Source of the DNA: Butyricimonas muris
GTDB lineage: Bacteria > Bacteroidota > Bacteroidia > Bacteroidales > Marinifilaceae
Assembly (NCBI RefSeq): GCF_046365375.1
Contig: NZ_JBKEIT010000010.1
Span: forward strand, 62,001-126,000
DNA: 64,000 nt
Direction: 5' to 3'
Both the position numbers and the translations under genes were made by a program. The notes under the pieces are model-generated. The model worked only from the letters and a program-made list of their open reading frames with translations, was not told where the DNA came from and searched no databases. Below, piece by piece: positions 1 to 8,200 of this stretch (positions within the stretch are counted from its first letter, which is position 1; each line of letters begins with the position of its first letter).

Positions 1-164
1 TGTTCCCCTCTCACCGTTTCGTCGAAAGAGGTGACGAATTCTCCGTCACTGAATCTTGTAAACGTTTTTTTACCGAGCTCAAGCCCAAGAGAACTAGCGA
101 TGCTTTCCGCAATGTATCGACTGTTTTCTCCGGCGAAAACTTTAATTTCGGGCAAATTTGACAT
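1..164 (-). CDS. prs: Ribose-phosphate pyrophosphokinase, N-terminal fragment
   Basis: The minus strand from 164 down to the window edge encodes 54 residues beginning MSNLPEIKVFAGENSRYIAE and continuing through a KTFTRFSDGEF segment, the characteristic N-terminus of PRPP synthetase. The enzyme makes PRPP from ribose-5-phosphate and ATP for nucleotide, histidine and NAD synthesis. Only the start is present; the remainder lies left of the window. The ATG at 164 is the only in-frame ATG nearby. It diverges from the dipeptidase at 461. The identification rests on sequence recognition alone. Confidence 0.85.
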   Translation of the reverse strand, partial: MSNLPEIKVFAGENSRYIAESIASSLGLELGKKTFTRFSDGEFVTSFDETVRGE

Positions 165-263
165 ATCTAAATCATTAGTTGAAACACTTGGCAAAAATAG
201 AAAATTAATCTTAGATAGCATGTTGAAATGTTGAAAAGTTTCGATAAATACGTTTGTCAAAAC

Positions 264-340
264 AGTTACAAGTTACAACTTAGCAAGTTGCAGGTTCTGG
301 GTATTGAACTTATAACTTGTAAACCTGTAACTTGCAACCG
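264..340. repeat. Convergent pair of short AAGTTACAA-type repeat arms
   Basis: Two arms rich in the words AAGTTACAA/AAGTTGCA (264-297) and their reverse complements such as TTGTAAACCTGTAACTTGCA (308-339) face each other across about 10 bp. The pair lies in the 296-bp spacer between divergent prs and the dipeptidase. It has the same architecture as the other short-oligomer families in this window. Confidence 0.55.
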
Positions 341-396
341 GGTGAAGGAATTAAACGGCAGCGTTTTTTACACGTACCGTTTGATTCCTTCACCCG
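339..396. repeat. 20-bp inverted repeat (long hairpin) before the dipeptidase promoter
   Basis: Positions 339-358 pair with 377-396 over 20 bp with a single T-G wobble (positions 352/383), around an 18-nt loop containing T6. The right arm carries the probable -33 element of the dipeptidase promoter. There is no gene upstream on the plus strand for it to terminate, so it may be an operator or a structural RNA/DNA element rather than a terminator. Confidence 0.7.
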
Positions 397-411
397 AATA
401 TATTATATTTA
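380..411 (+). promoter_or_regulatory. Probable promoter of the M20 dipeptidase
   Basis: TTTG at 380-383, a 20-bp spacer, then TATATTTA at 404-411, one mismatch from the Bacteroidetes TAnnTTTG -7 box. The start codon follows at 461. The -33 part lies inside the right arm of the 339-396 hairpin. Confidence 0.4.
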
Positions 412-460
412 CACGGCGAAAGCGTGTTTATTATTTATTAATCAATATATATTCAAGTAA

Positions 461-1834
461 ATGGAAGAAATCAAAAAGTACGTGGAAGAGAACAAGGAGC
501 GTTTCCTGAACGAGTTGTTCGAGTTAATCCGGATTCCTTCAATCTCTTCATTGTCCGAGCATAAGCCGGATATGTACCGTTGTGCCGAGCAATGGACCAA
601 GATCATGTTAGCCGCCGGGGCTGACCGGGCAGAAGTGTATGAAACAGACGGAAATCCCGTGGCGTACGGGGAAAAGATCGTAGATCCCGCTCTCCCGACC
701 GTGTTGGTTTACGGGCACATGGACGTGATGCCGGTTGATCCGATCGACTTGTGGAACACGAAGCCTTTCGAACCCGTTATCAAGGACGGTAGGATTTGGG
801 CTCGTGGGGCTGACGATGACAAGGGACAGGCTTTCATGCATGCCAAGGCTTTCGAGTATCTCGTGAAGTCCGGCAAGTTGAATTGCAACGTGAAATTCAT
901 GATCGAGGGAGAGGAAGAGATTGGTTCTCCTAACCTGCCGAAGTTCTGCAAAGAGCATAAAGATATGCTGAAAGCTGACGTGATTCTGGTTTCCGACACG
1001 AGTATGATCGCTCCCGATGTACCTTCTATCACGACCGGGTTGAGAGGTTTGGCGTACTGGCAGGTAGAAGTGACCGGACCGAACGCTGACTTGCATTCCG
1101 GTATTTTCGGTGGTGCGGTGGCAAACCCGATCAACGTGCTGTGCAAGATGATTGCCGAGATGCAGGACGAGAAAGGACATATCACGATACCCGGTTTTTA
1201 CGACGATGTGCTGGAAGTAAGTGCCGAGGAACGTGCTAAAATGGCAAAGGCTCCGTTTAATTTGGAAGATTACAAGAAATCTCTCGATATCAAGGAGGTA
1301 AAAGGCGAAGAAGGATTCTCCACTAACGAGCGCACGGGTATTCGCCCGACGTTTGACGTTTGCGGTATCTGGGGCGGTTACACTGGAGAAGGTGCAAAAA
1401 CCGTTTTGCCGTCAAAAGCTTATGCCAAGATTAGCTGCCGCTTGGTTCCGAACCAGAAGCACGAGAAAATTGCGAAATTATTCAAGGAATATTTCGAGTC
1501 TATCGCTCCCGATTACGTGAAGGTAAAAGTGGAATACCTGCATGGGGGACCTTCTTACGTGTGCCCGATTGACCTTCCGGCTTACGCGGCTGCCGAAAAA
1601 GCATACGAGGAAGTGTACGGAAAGCAACCCGTTCCGGTACGTTCCGGCGGAAGTATCCCAATCATCGCCACTTTCGAAGAAGTGTTAGGCATCAAGTCTG
1701 TGCTGATGGGCTTCGGTTTAGGTTCTGACGCTATCCACTCGCCGAACGAGAACTACCCGTTGGAGCAGTTCTACAACGGAATCACGACCATCCCGTTATT
1801 CTACAAGTATTTCGGGGAGATTATGAAGAAGTAA
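461..1834 (+). CDS. M20-family dipeptidase (metallopeptidase)
   Basis: A 457-aa cytosolic metallo-dipeptidase of the PepV/CNDP-like M20 group. Visible metal and catalytic motifs are YGHMDV (about 84-89), ARGADDDKG (about 114-122), EGEEEIG (about 149-155, general base Glu), VSDTSM, DLHSG and a C-terminal HSPNE. There is no signal peptide, so it probably acts on dipeptides inside the cell. Length and motif order fit the family. It is a single-gene unit: its own candidate promoter lies upstream and a strong intrinsic terminator directly downstream. Confidence 0.9.
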   Translation: MEEIKKYVEENKERFLNELFELIRIPSISSLSEHKPDMYRCAEQWTKIMLAAGADRAEVYETDGNPVAYGEKIVDPALPTVLVYGHMDVMPVDPIDLWNTKPFEPVIKDGRIWARGADDDKGQAFMHAKAFEYLVKSGKLNCNVKFMIEGEEEIGSPNLPKFCKEHKDMLKADVILVSDTSMIAPDVPSITTGLRGLAYWQVEVTGPNADLHSGIFGGAVANPINVLCKMIAEMQDEKGHITIPGFYDDVLEVSAEERAKMAKAPFNLEDYKKSLDIKEVKGEEGFSTNERTGIRPTFDVCGIWGGYTGEGAKTVLPSKAYAKISCRLVPNQKHEKIAKLFKEYFESIAPDYVKVKVEYLHGGPSYVCPIDLPAYAAAEKAYEEVYGKQPVPVRSGGSIPIIATFEEVLGIKSVLMGFGLGSDAIHSPNENYPLEQFYNGITTIPLFYKYFGEIMKK

Positions 1835-1853
1835 GGCACTTTAATTTAACAAG

Positions 1854-1892
1854 AAAATCGCCAAATCCGTTACTTGGGTTTGGCGATTTTTT
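1854..1892 (+). terminator. Intrinsic terminator after the dipeptidase
   Basis: AAAATCGCCAAA (1854-1865) pairs with TTTGGCGATTTT (1879-1890) around a 13-nt loop and runs into a T tract. The A-rich 5' arm makes it potentially bidirectional. Confidence 0.85.
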
Positions 1893-1979
1893 GTCTCTTA
1901 TATTTAATGTATTTGTGATGTATGGTTGTTTGGTGATTCCAATAATCCAAGGTAAAAGGTCGTGAATTTCTAGGGGCTT

Positions 1980-2894
1980 TCAGGAATTGCGTAGTAAGGC
2001 TTGCCGATAGATTTCGTTGATTCTTGCCTTGAGATTTAATGGTTGAATAACTCGCAGGGAGCGGCTTCTAGAAAGGAGTTCCATGACAAAATCGTTCGTG
2101 ACGCGCAAGCGAAGGGTGATGGTGAACTCGTCGGGAGTGTCTTTTATGATTTGTTGCGAGTGGTGGAAGGGTTTCGTTTTTATGTATTGCCCGTCAAGGG
2201 CGTCAAACGATAGGGTGATGTCCTCGACGGGGAATTTCTCGTCGTTTATAATCCCGAAAGAATCCCGGAAGGAGCGATTGATGTCGATAGCGTTATTTCT
2301 CTTGAAAGCGCACGGGGTGATATTTAAGTTCGTGATGTAGTTTAAGCTGAATGTTTTAAATATGTTCGAACCGGATTCTTTCCCGATTAGGTACCAGCGT
2401 CCCCTGCATTCTTTCACGGCGTATGGTTCTACTTCGCGGGAGGTCATTAATTGTTCTCGGAATTTGTAGTAATTGAAAGTGATAAGCCGATTTTCTTTCA
2501 TCGCTTGAACAAGGGGGTAGAGGTGTTGTGTACCGGAAGGGTGATGGTGTTCCGGGAAAACAAAGCGGGATAGCCCGTTGTCCGCGTTCAGGGAGTTTAG
2601 AATCTCGAAAGATTCCAGGAAGCGGGCGATTCCCTCCGGGTCGTTTGCCTCGTCATTGTCGGGGATGTAGTATCCTTTTCTTCGGTTGTCCCATTCTATG
2701 GCAAAACCGAGTTTGTCGCGTATTTCTTGTAAATCCCGTTTCAGGGTGCGGGTAGAGAAGGAGGTGGCTTCCGAGTCGTGTAGAACGAGTTGCCGTGACA
2801 CGTGTTCGATTAATTCTTTACTGGAGATGTAAGGGTGTTCCTGTACGTCGCGGATGATGTATAAATATCGCTTGGTGTAGTCGCTTTTTGCCAT
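1980..2894 (-). CDS. WYL-domain transcriptional regulator
   Basis: A 304-aa protein with an N-terminal winged-helix/HTH of the DeoR/YafY type (about 1-75; ISSKELIEHVS..., TLKRDLQEIRDKLG) and a WYL domain with the hallmark GRWYLIGKE around 165-173. WYL proteins sense ligands or nucleic acid and regulate transcription; BrxR/CapW members control phage-defence islands. Here the gene is transcribed away from a defence-like cluster starting about 150 bp beyond its start codon, which makes it the obvious candidate regulator of that cluster (inference). Other WYL regulators act on unrelated genes. Confidence 0.85.
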   Translation of the reverse strand: MAKSDYTKRYLYIIRDVQEHPYISSKELIEHVSRQLVLHDSEATSFSTRTLKRDLQEIRDKLGFAIEWDNRRKGYYIPDNDEANDPEGIARFLESFEILNSLNADNGLSRFVFPEHHHPSGTQHLYPLVQAMKENRLITFNYYKFREQLMTSREVEPYAVKECRGRWYLIGKESGSNIFKTFSLNYITNLNITPCAFKRNNAIDINRSFRDSFGIINDEKFPVEDITLSFDALDGQYIKTKPFHHSQQIIKDTPDEFTITLRLRVTNDFVMELLSRSRSLRVIQPLNLKARINEIYRQALLRNS

Positions 2895-2995
2895 AATATG
2901 TCGTGTAAAACGGTTTAAAGATAATATTTTTTTCGAGTGCGTGCCATACTCTGTCCCTGTTCCCGTTTTTCTTTGTCATAAATTAAAGTTCTTGC

Positions 2996-3041
2996 AACAA
3001 CCCACGGACGTTGTTTATTTCGTGATAAAATTGTAAATTTG
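2996..3041 (+). promoter_or_regulatory. Promoter P1 of the island, with overlapping small dyad
   Basis: TTG at 3011-3013, a 20-bp spacer, then a perfect TAAATTTG (TAnnTTTG) at 3034-3041. An inverted repeat AACAAC/GTTGTT (2996-3001 and 3010-3015, 8-bp spacer) overlaps the -33 element and is a candidate operator. The 32-bp promoter core is nearly identical to the one before the helicase gene at 5123-5154. Confidence 0.65.
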
Positions 3042-3047
3042 TTGCAT

Positions 3048-3282
3048 CACGGGCATGGAGATGTCACGTGGTGGATATATTTTATATTGAAGCGTTTTGT
3101 TTGATTCTTGGTAAAGAAAGTCTGGTAAATTTTCAAGGTACAGGAACACAAACGAATGACGTTCATGCTTGCCGTATATGTATTTCATATATACCGGTTA
3201 AGCGTGGGTTGTTGTTTATTTGTACCAATGGTTTACCAGAGCCACTTTACCGGATAAGCATACAGTACCCACGCTTTTTTCG
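3048..3282 (+). ncRNA. Candidate non-coding leader or small RNA
   Basis: The stretch between promoter P1 and a strong intrinsic terminator holds no convincing gene. The terminator pairs AAGCGTGGGT (3200-3209) with ACCCACGCTT (3267-3276), followed by T6. Further visible structure is TATATG/CATATA around 3175-3193 and a direct repeat TACCGGTTAAGC/TACCGGATAAGC (about 3193 and 3250). An open frame crosses the region but has no family resemblance. It could be a stand-alone small RNA or an attenuated leader for the downstream island genes. I do not recognise an Rfam class. Confidence 0.45.
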
Positions 3283-3336
3283 TGTATATATTTTTCCGCA
3301 TCGGGGACTGGCGGAAGGAATAAAAATGAGAAAAAA

Positions 3337-3452
3337 ATGATGAAGTTACATGAAGCTATCGAGAAAGTCTTGAAAGACTAAAAAAACTAATAACAGCGGC
3401 AGAAATTATGTTTGAGAAGAAAGGCGAGTATATTAAGTTATCTTGTTGTTAA
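3337..3452 (+). pseudogene. Remnant of a HARE-HTH/winged-helix gene
   Basis: ATGATG at 3337 opens a short frame reading MKLHEAIEKVLKD, typical of the N-terminus of HARE-HTH-type winged-helix proteins, and stops at 3381. A one-base shift in the A6 tract that follows restores a continuation, KLITAAEIMFEKKGEYIKL, ending at 3452. Together these give about 37 residues of one helix-turn-helix with a frameshift and no C-terminal part. I judge it a decayed gene fragment in the island; confidence rests on resemblance to the N-terminus only. Confidence 0.45.
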
Positions 3453-3462
3453 TTGCGGGATT

Positions 3463-3657
3463 ATGATTATTGCGATTTGTATTGTAGGTTTAGCGTTGTT
3501 GGTATTAGGTGCAGCAGCGGCTAAAAAGCCGGAGCCCATGACTCATGAGGAGATGGTAAAAAAGAATGAAGAAAGGGCTAATCGGGTAACGGGATGTGTA
3601 TTTTCTATTATAGCCCTTCTAATGTTAGTAGGGATTATAATATCTTTATTCGAGTAG
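3463..3657 (+). CDS. Small two-helix membrane protein
   Basis: A 64-aa protein with a hydrophobic helix at the N-terminus (IIAICIVGLALLVLGAAAA), a short charged stretch (KKPEPMTHEEMVKKNEERANR) and a second hydrophobic helix (VFSIIALLMLVGIIISLF). The frame is open from a TTG at 3412, but that part overlaps the wHTH remnant, so I prefer the ATG at 3463. No family is recognised. Small two-helix proteins are frequent in defence islands, but nothing in the sequence fixes a role. Confidence 0.5.
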   Translation: MIIAICIVGLALLVLGAAAAKKPEPMTHEEMVKKNEERANRVTGCVFSIIALLMLVGIIISLFE

Positions 3658-3711
3658 TAGAGAATATTTTGTAAGGAATTCATCAAATAGTAAATAACTA
3701 AAAAATGTTGT

Positions 3712-4326
3712 ATGGCAATTACAGTTTACAATTTATTGAAAGAGGTAGGATTGAATCCTACGAATTTGAAACGAGTGAGATGGGGTGAACGATTTACTTG
3801 TCAAGAGATAGGAATTTATATCATTTCAACTTCTTGCGATGCATCAGAAGATAGAAAACTTTATTCGTTAGCTCCGATTGATGAAAAAATATTAGCTTTT
3901 TGGTTGAATAAAGTTTCCTGTTTGCAATTGGATAATAAACGTCCGAGTATACAGGAATTAAAGAAACGACTTACTGATTTTGGGTTACCAGATGAGAATA
4001 TTCTTTATATTGGTCAGACTGAAAATACATTGGCTAAACGAGTAAGTCAATATTATACGACAGAATTAGGTGATGCAAAGCCTCATGCCGGAGGACATTG
4101 GATTAAAACATTAAAAATATTGCATGATTTGTGGGTGTATTATATACCTTGTTCTTCCCCGAAAGAGAAAGAAGAACAACTTTTAGCGTGTTTTGGGAAA
4201 CAAGTATCAAAAGATTCATTGCAAGGTTTGCCAGATAAAAATCTTGTTCTTCCTTTTGCTAATTTAGAGTTAAGTAGAGGAAGAAGAAAAATGCATGGTA
4301 TACGCAGTTCAACATTGAAGAAATAA
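3712..4326 (+). CDS. GIY-YIG-like nuclease-fold protein
   Basis: A 204-aa soluble protein with the two signature strands of the GIY-YIG fold, GIYII (34-38) and LYIGQT (98-103), followed by an Arg-containing helix (LAKRVSQYY, Arg110). The roughly 60-residue separation of the two strands is longer than in classical members, so the fold may carry an insertion. The function is probably DNA cleavage or binding. Codon use is AT-rich like the two following genes and unlike the flanking housekeeping genes. The next gene begins 18 bp downstream, so the two are probably cotranscribed. Confidence 0.6.
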   Translation: MAITVYNLLKEVGLNPTNLKRVRWGERFTCQEIGIYIISTSCDASEDRKLYSLAPIDEKILAFWLNKVSCLQLDNKRPSIQELKKRLTDFGLPDENILYIGQTENTLAKRVSQYYTTELGDAKPHAGGHWIKTLKILHDLWVYYIPCSSPKEKEEQLLACFGKQVSKDSLQGLPDKNLVLPFANLELSRGRRKMHGIRSSTLKK

Positions 4327-4344
4327 CAACAAGATGATGCAAGC

Positions 4345-5052
4345 ATGATTACAGAATATTTTACCGGTAAGGAGATATTAGAAGAGTTAAAAAAAGAAGA
4401 CAAAGAGATTGGGGCTTATTTATCTCGGGAACAGAAAAAGATTGTCCGATTTTTTTGTCATCGGACAGTCTTTCCCGTGATGACTTCCTTGGATTATCGT
4501 TCCAAGGGAGGTAATCAGTATATAGTCTTTTTGGAGTGTAAAGAGAGGCGATGGAGGAATGATTTTGGCCATTTGCTTTATCATGCTGTTTGTATTTATA
4601 ATAATGGTGGTGCTTGTGCGGCTATTTTGAATACGGATTTTGACGAAGTGAACGGACAAGCTGGTTTGGATATTTTTTCGGCTCACGTGTTTTCACGTTA
4701 CCGGAAACGTCTTTTGAAAGACGATAATATCTCGAATAAAGAGTTGATAAGAAGTTTCTTTATGCGCAATATCGGTGTTGCGTGGAAAGAGGGGATAGCC
4801 GAAAATCACATGGAAGGAAGTACCCAAGATGGAGTGCTGTTCGCTATACAACAAGAGAATGTTTGTATGATTAAAACCTTCGTGACATTTGATATGTTAT
4901 TCGAGAGTCAAAAAGAATTGAAAGAAGAGTTGCAAGAAAATTATCTTGATATGAAGAACACGATGACAGATAGTTTGCTGCAAGAACTAGAAATAACAGC
5001 TCCGGATGCGTTGGAAAAATATATCGAGCGCTTAAAACGGACGGTAAAATGA
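4345..5052 (+). CDS. Uncharacterised island protein
   Basis: A 235-aa soluble protein with no recognised domain. Visible features are a charged N-terminus, a central segment DIFSAHVFSRYRKRLL (about 110-125) with a conserved-looking His-Phe-x-x-Arg-Tyr pattern, and a Glu/Lys-rich C-terminal helix (about 185-230) that may form a coiled coil. It sits between the GIY-YIG-like gene and the large helicase-nuclease and shares their low GC. It is likely a component of the same system (inference from context). Confidence 0.6.
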   Translation: MITEYFTGKEILEELKKEDKEIGAYLSREQKKIVRFFCHRTVFPVMTSLDYRSKGGNQYIVFLECKERRWRNDFGHLLYHAVCIYNNGGACAAILNTDFDEVNGQAGLDIFSAHVFSRYRKRLLKDDNISNKELIRSFFMRNIGVAWKEGIAENHMEGSTQDGVLFAIQQENVCMIKTFVTFDMLFESQKELKEELQENYLDMKNTMTDSLLQELEITAPDALEKYIERLKRTVK

Positions 5053-5122
5053 ATATCACGTTATGGGAACAGTCGAAGTTATGGTTATTTTGTAAATGAA
5101 GTTTTTGTACTAATCTGTATAT

Positions 5123-5154
5123 ATTGTTTGTTTCATGATAAAATTATAAGTTTG
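5123..5154 (+). promoter_or_regulatory. Promoter P2, before the helicase-nuclease gene
   Basis: TTG at 5124-5126, a 20-bp spacer, then TAAGTTTG (a perfect TAnnTTTG) at 5147-5154. Over the 32 bp from the TTG it differs from P1 (3011 onward) at only four positions, all A/G transitions. The start codon lies about 75 nt beyond the predicted transcription start. Confidence 0.65.
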
Positions 5155-5235
5155 TATGTCATAGAATTTACTTGTTGTTAAAATGTTGCGTGAACAATAA
5201 AAATTTGATGTGTTTAATTATTAAATAAAAATTGT

Positions 5236-8200
5236 ATGGGGAGCAAGCTACATAATCGCATAAAAACTTGGAAAAAACTTTTGTTAGATTTTGGTAAAAG
5301 AAATAGGCTTATAAATTTCAAAGATGGTAAGCGCTCTAATGTTGAGATTGTGATGCCTTCGTACAAGCCCCTATACGACTTGATTGCTGTGCATGAAAAG
5401 GAGGTAATTTTTCCATATGCAGGTAAAGTTCGTGTCAATGAAAATGGAGAAGAAGTGTACAATGCTGTAATAGAAGGTAATGTAGAAACGACAAAAACAG
5501 TAGGTGAATTACAAAAAACACTTAAAATGTTGAGATATAGAGCTAATACTTCTATTGAAGAACAGGGAATTAATACTTTATACCTTGCTTTTGGTTTGTT
5601 AAAATGGACAGAGAGAGAAGATTCTTCCCAAACTTTTGCATCACCGTTGATACTTGTTCCTGTAAAACTTACGATTGATTCATTGACATCTCCCTATAAA
5701 TTGCTTTTGCATGAAGATGAAATTGTCGTGAATCCGACATTAACATACAAGTTAGATAATGATTTTTCGATTAAAATTCCCGGATTTGATAATACCCAAG
5801 ATGATATAGAGAGCTATTTCGAGCACGTGGAGAAAATGATAGCAAAGAGGGGATGGTCTGTTGATCGTTGTGTAAACTTAACAAACTTGTCATTTCTTAA
5901 GATAAATATGTATAAGGATCTTGAGAACAACAAAGAGAAGTTGCAAGCCAATCCGATAATTTCAGCGATAGCGGGGGAGCATGAGCCTATTAGTTTTCCT
6001 GCAGAATTGAATAATTATGACCATGATACGAATACACGCCCTATAGATATTTTTCAAGTTGTGGATGCAGATTCTAGTCAGCAAGATGCGATTTTACTAT
6101 CAAAGGCTGGGAAAAGTTTTGTGTTGCAAGGTCCCCCGGGAACAGGTAAAAGTCAAACTATTACTAATATTATTTCAGAAGCATTGGCTGATGGGAAAAA
6201 AGTATTGTTTGTATCTGAAAAAATGGCAGCATTGCAAGTCGTGTATAAGCGACTTGCAAATGTTGGATTAGCGGATTTTTGTTTTACTCTTCATAGTCAT
6301 AAAGTTAGTAAAAAAGAAATACTTAATGAACTTGCGAACGCTATAGCAATAGACCGAAAGAGAGTGCGTGAAGAAGCATTAGTGCGATTGGATATGCTTG
6401 AACGCAAACGTTCTATACTTAATGATTATCAAAAAGAATTACATACACCTTGTTCAGCTTTGAACAATACGATATTCAATATTAATGGTAGGTTGGCTAA
6501 GTTAGATGATGTTCCAGAATACATTTTTGAGATAACGGATGTAGAGAATACCACAGAATTACAATTGGGTGAAAAAATATATTTACTTTCAGAATTGGCA
6601 AAAACTATTGATAACAATAATGTATGGAAAGATGCCACGATACCTTATTTATCCAATGAATTGCGACATGATATAGATGCTAAGATTAATTCTATTGTGG
6701 CAATTCTGCCTGATATTGAAAAAGATTTGCTAGTTTGTAGTCAAGAGTTAGGAATTTCTATCACACCGTCTTTATCTGGGTTAGATTTTGCAATGGAATT
6801 GCTTAGAATTGCGGCAAAATCACCTCTGACATTGAAAAAATGGGTGTATCAGGATGATTTTGAAGAATTGGAAAGTAAACTCGCAGAACATAGGGAATTG
6901 TGTGAGTCATATGTTGTTCAAAAAACAACTATCTTAAAAGAATTTGATAGAGAAATTCTTGGGCTGGATTACTATCCTATTTTGCAAAGATTTCGAAGTG
7001 ACTATAACACTTTTATGAGAAAACTGAAAAGTGGATATCGTAAAGATATTCAACTGCTTAATCGTTTTTCAAGTACGGGTGCGAAACTTGATTACAATGA
7101 AGCCATAGAATTGTTGAATAATATCAAATCGTATCATGAAAAACTTGATTGCGTGTTAAGTCAAGAGGGTATAATGAAAACTTTGTATGAGGGATATTAT
7201 TGTGATGAAAATACAGACTGGGGTGAGATAAATGATTCTGTTGAATTCGCAAAAGAGTTAAGAGGCTTTATAAGTAGGTTTTCTATGCCGGAAATTCTTG
7301 TTGAGAAAATTTGTGGAGATAATTCAACTATTGCATATTGTAAGAATAGTTTATTGTCATTGACTGCTCTTTATGATTCTATTCATTCACAATTAGAATG
7401 GTTTTTTTCCTTGTTTGATAATGTGGAGTCATTCAAGGACTGTGGAATTGGTGAGTTGACAACTCGATTGTCTGAATGTAAAGATAAAAAACATCTTTTA
7501 GAAAAATGGGTTGATTATAGAGCTAATAAAGAAAAATGTAATGCTGCAGGATTAACGTCATACTTACAACAAATAGAGGAGAATGTAATAGATGCGAATC
7601 TTATTGTAAATGTTTATTTGAAACGTTTTTATAGATTGTGGCTCGATTCTGTTTTGTTGAAATTTCCTGCAGTACAGAATTTTCGAGGAAGAATTCAAGA
7701 ACAAGTGATTGGAGAGTTTTGTCAATTAGATAAAGAACAATTTGTGATTGCTCAGGCAAGGGTACGGGAGCGTGTTGTTGCACGGATGCCGGATTTTAAC
7801 ACTATTACTTCGACGAGAGATGAAATAGGAATATTGAAACGAGAATTGAATAAGAGGCGAAGGTTAATGCCGCTTCGTAAATTGTTTATGGCTATTCCTA
7901 ATCTTGTAACGGCATTAAAACCTTGTTTTATGATGTCACCATTATCGGTTAGTGTGTTCCTTGAAGCAAAGAGTTATGATTTTGATTTGGTGATTTTTGA
8001 TGAGGCTTCACAAGTTCATACAGAGGATGCTATAGGGGCTATAATGAGAGGTAAGCAGGTTATAATAGTTGGAGATGCAAAGCAACTTCCACCGACAAAT
8101 TTCTTTGCGGTGTCTTTGAATGATGAGGAATACGATATTGATACTAATGATGAAGAACAGGATAATGATGCTGGTGCATTTGATTCAATCCTTGATGAAG

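Noticed and set aside
608..1185. Long minus-strand frames (190 and 158 codons) opposite the dipeptidase.
   Set aside because: Shadows of a GC-rich coding sequence with all M20 motifs on the plus strand.
3068..3340. 90-codon plus-strand frame.
   Set aside because: It spans the terminator hairpin of the candidate ncRNA and shows no protein-like pattern.
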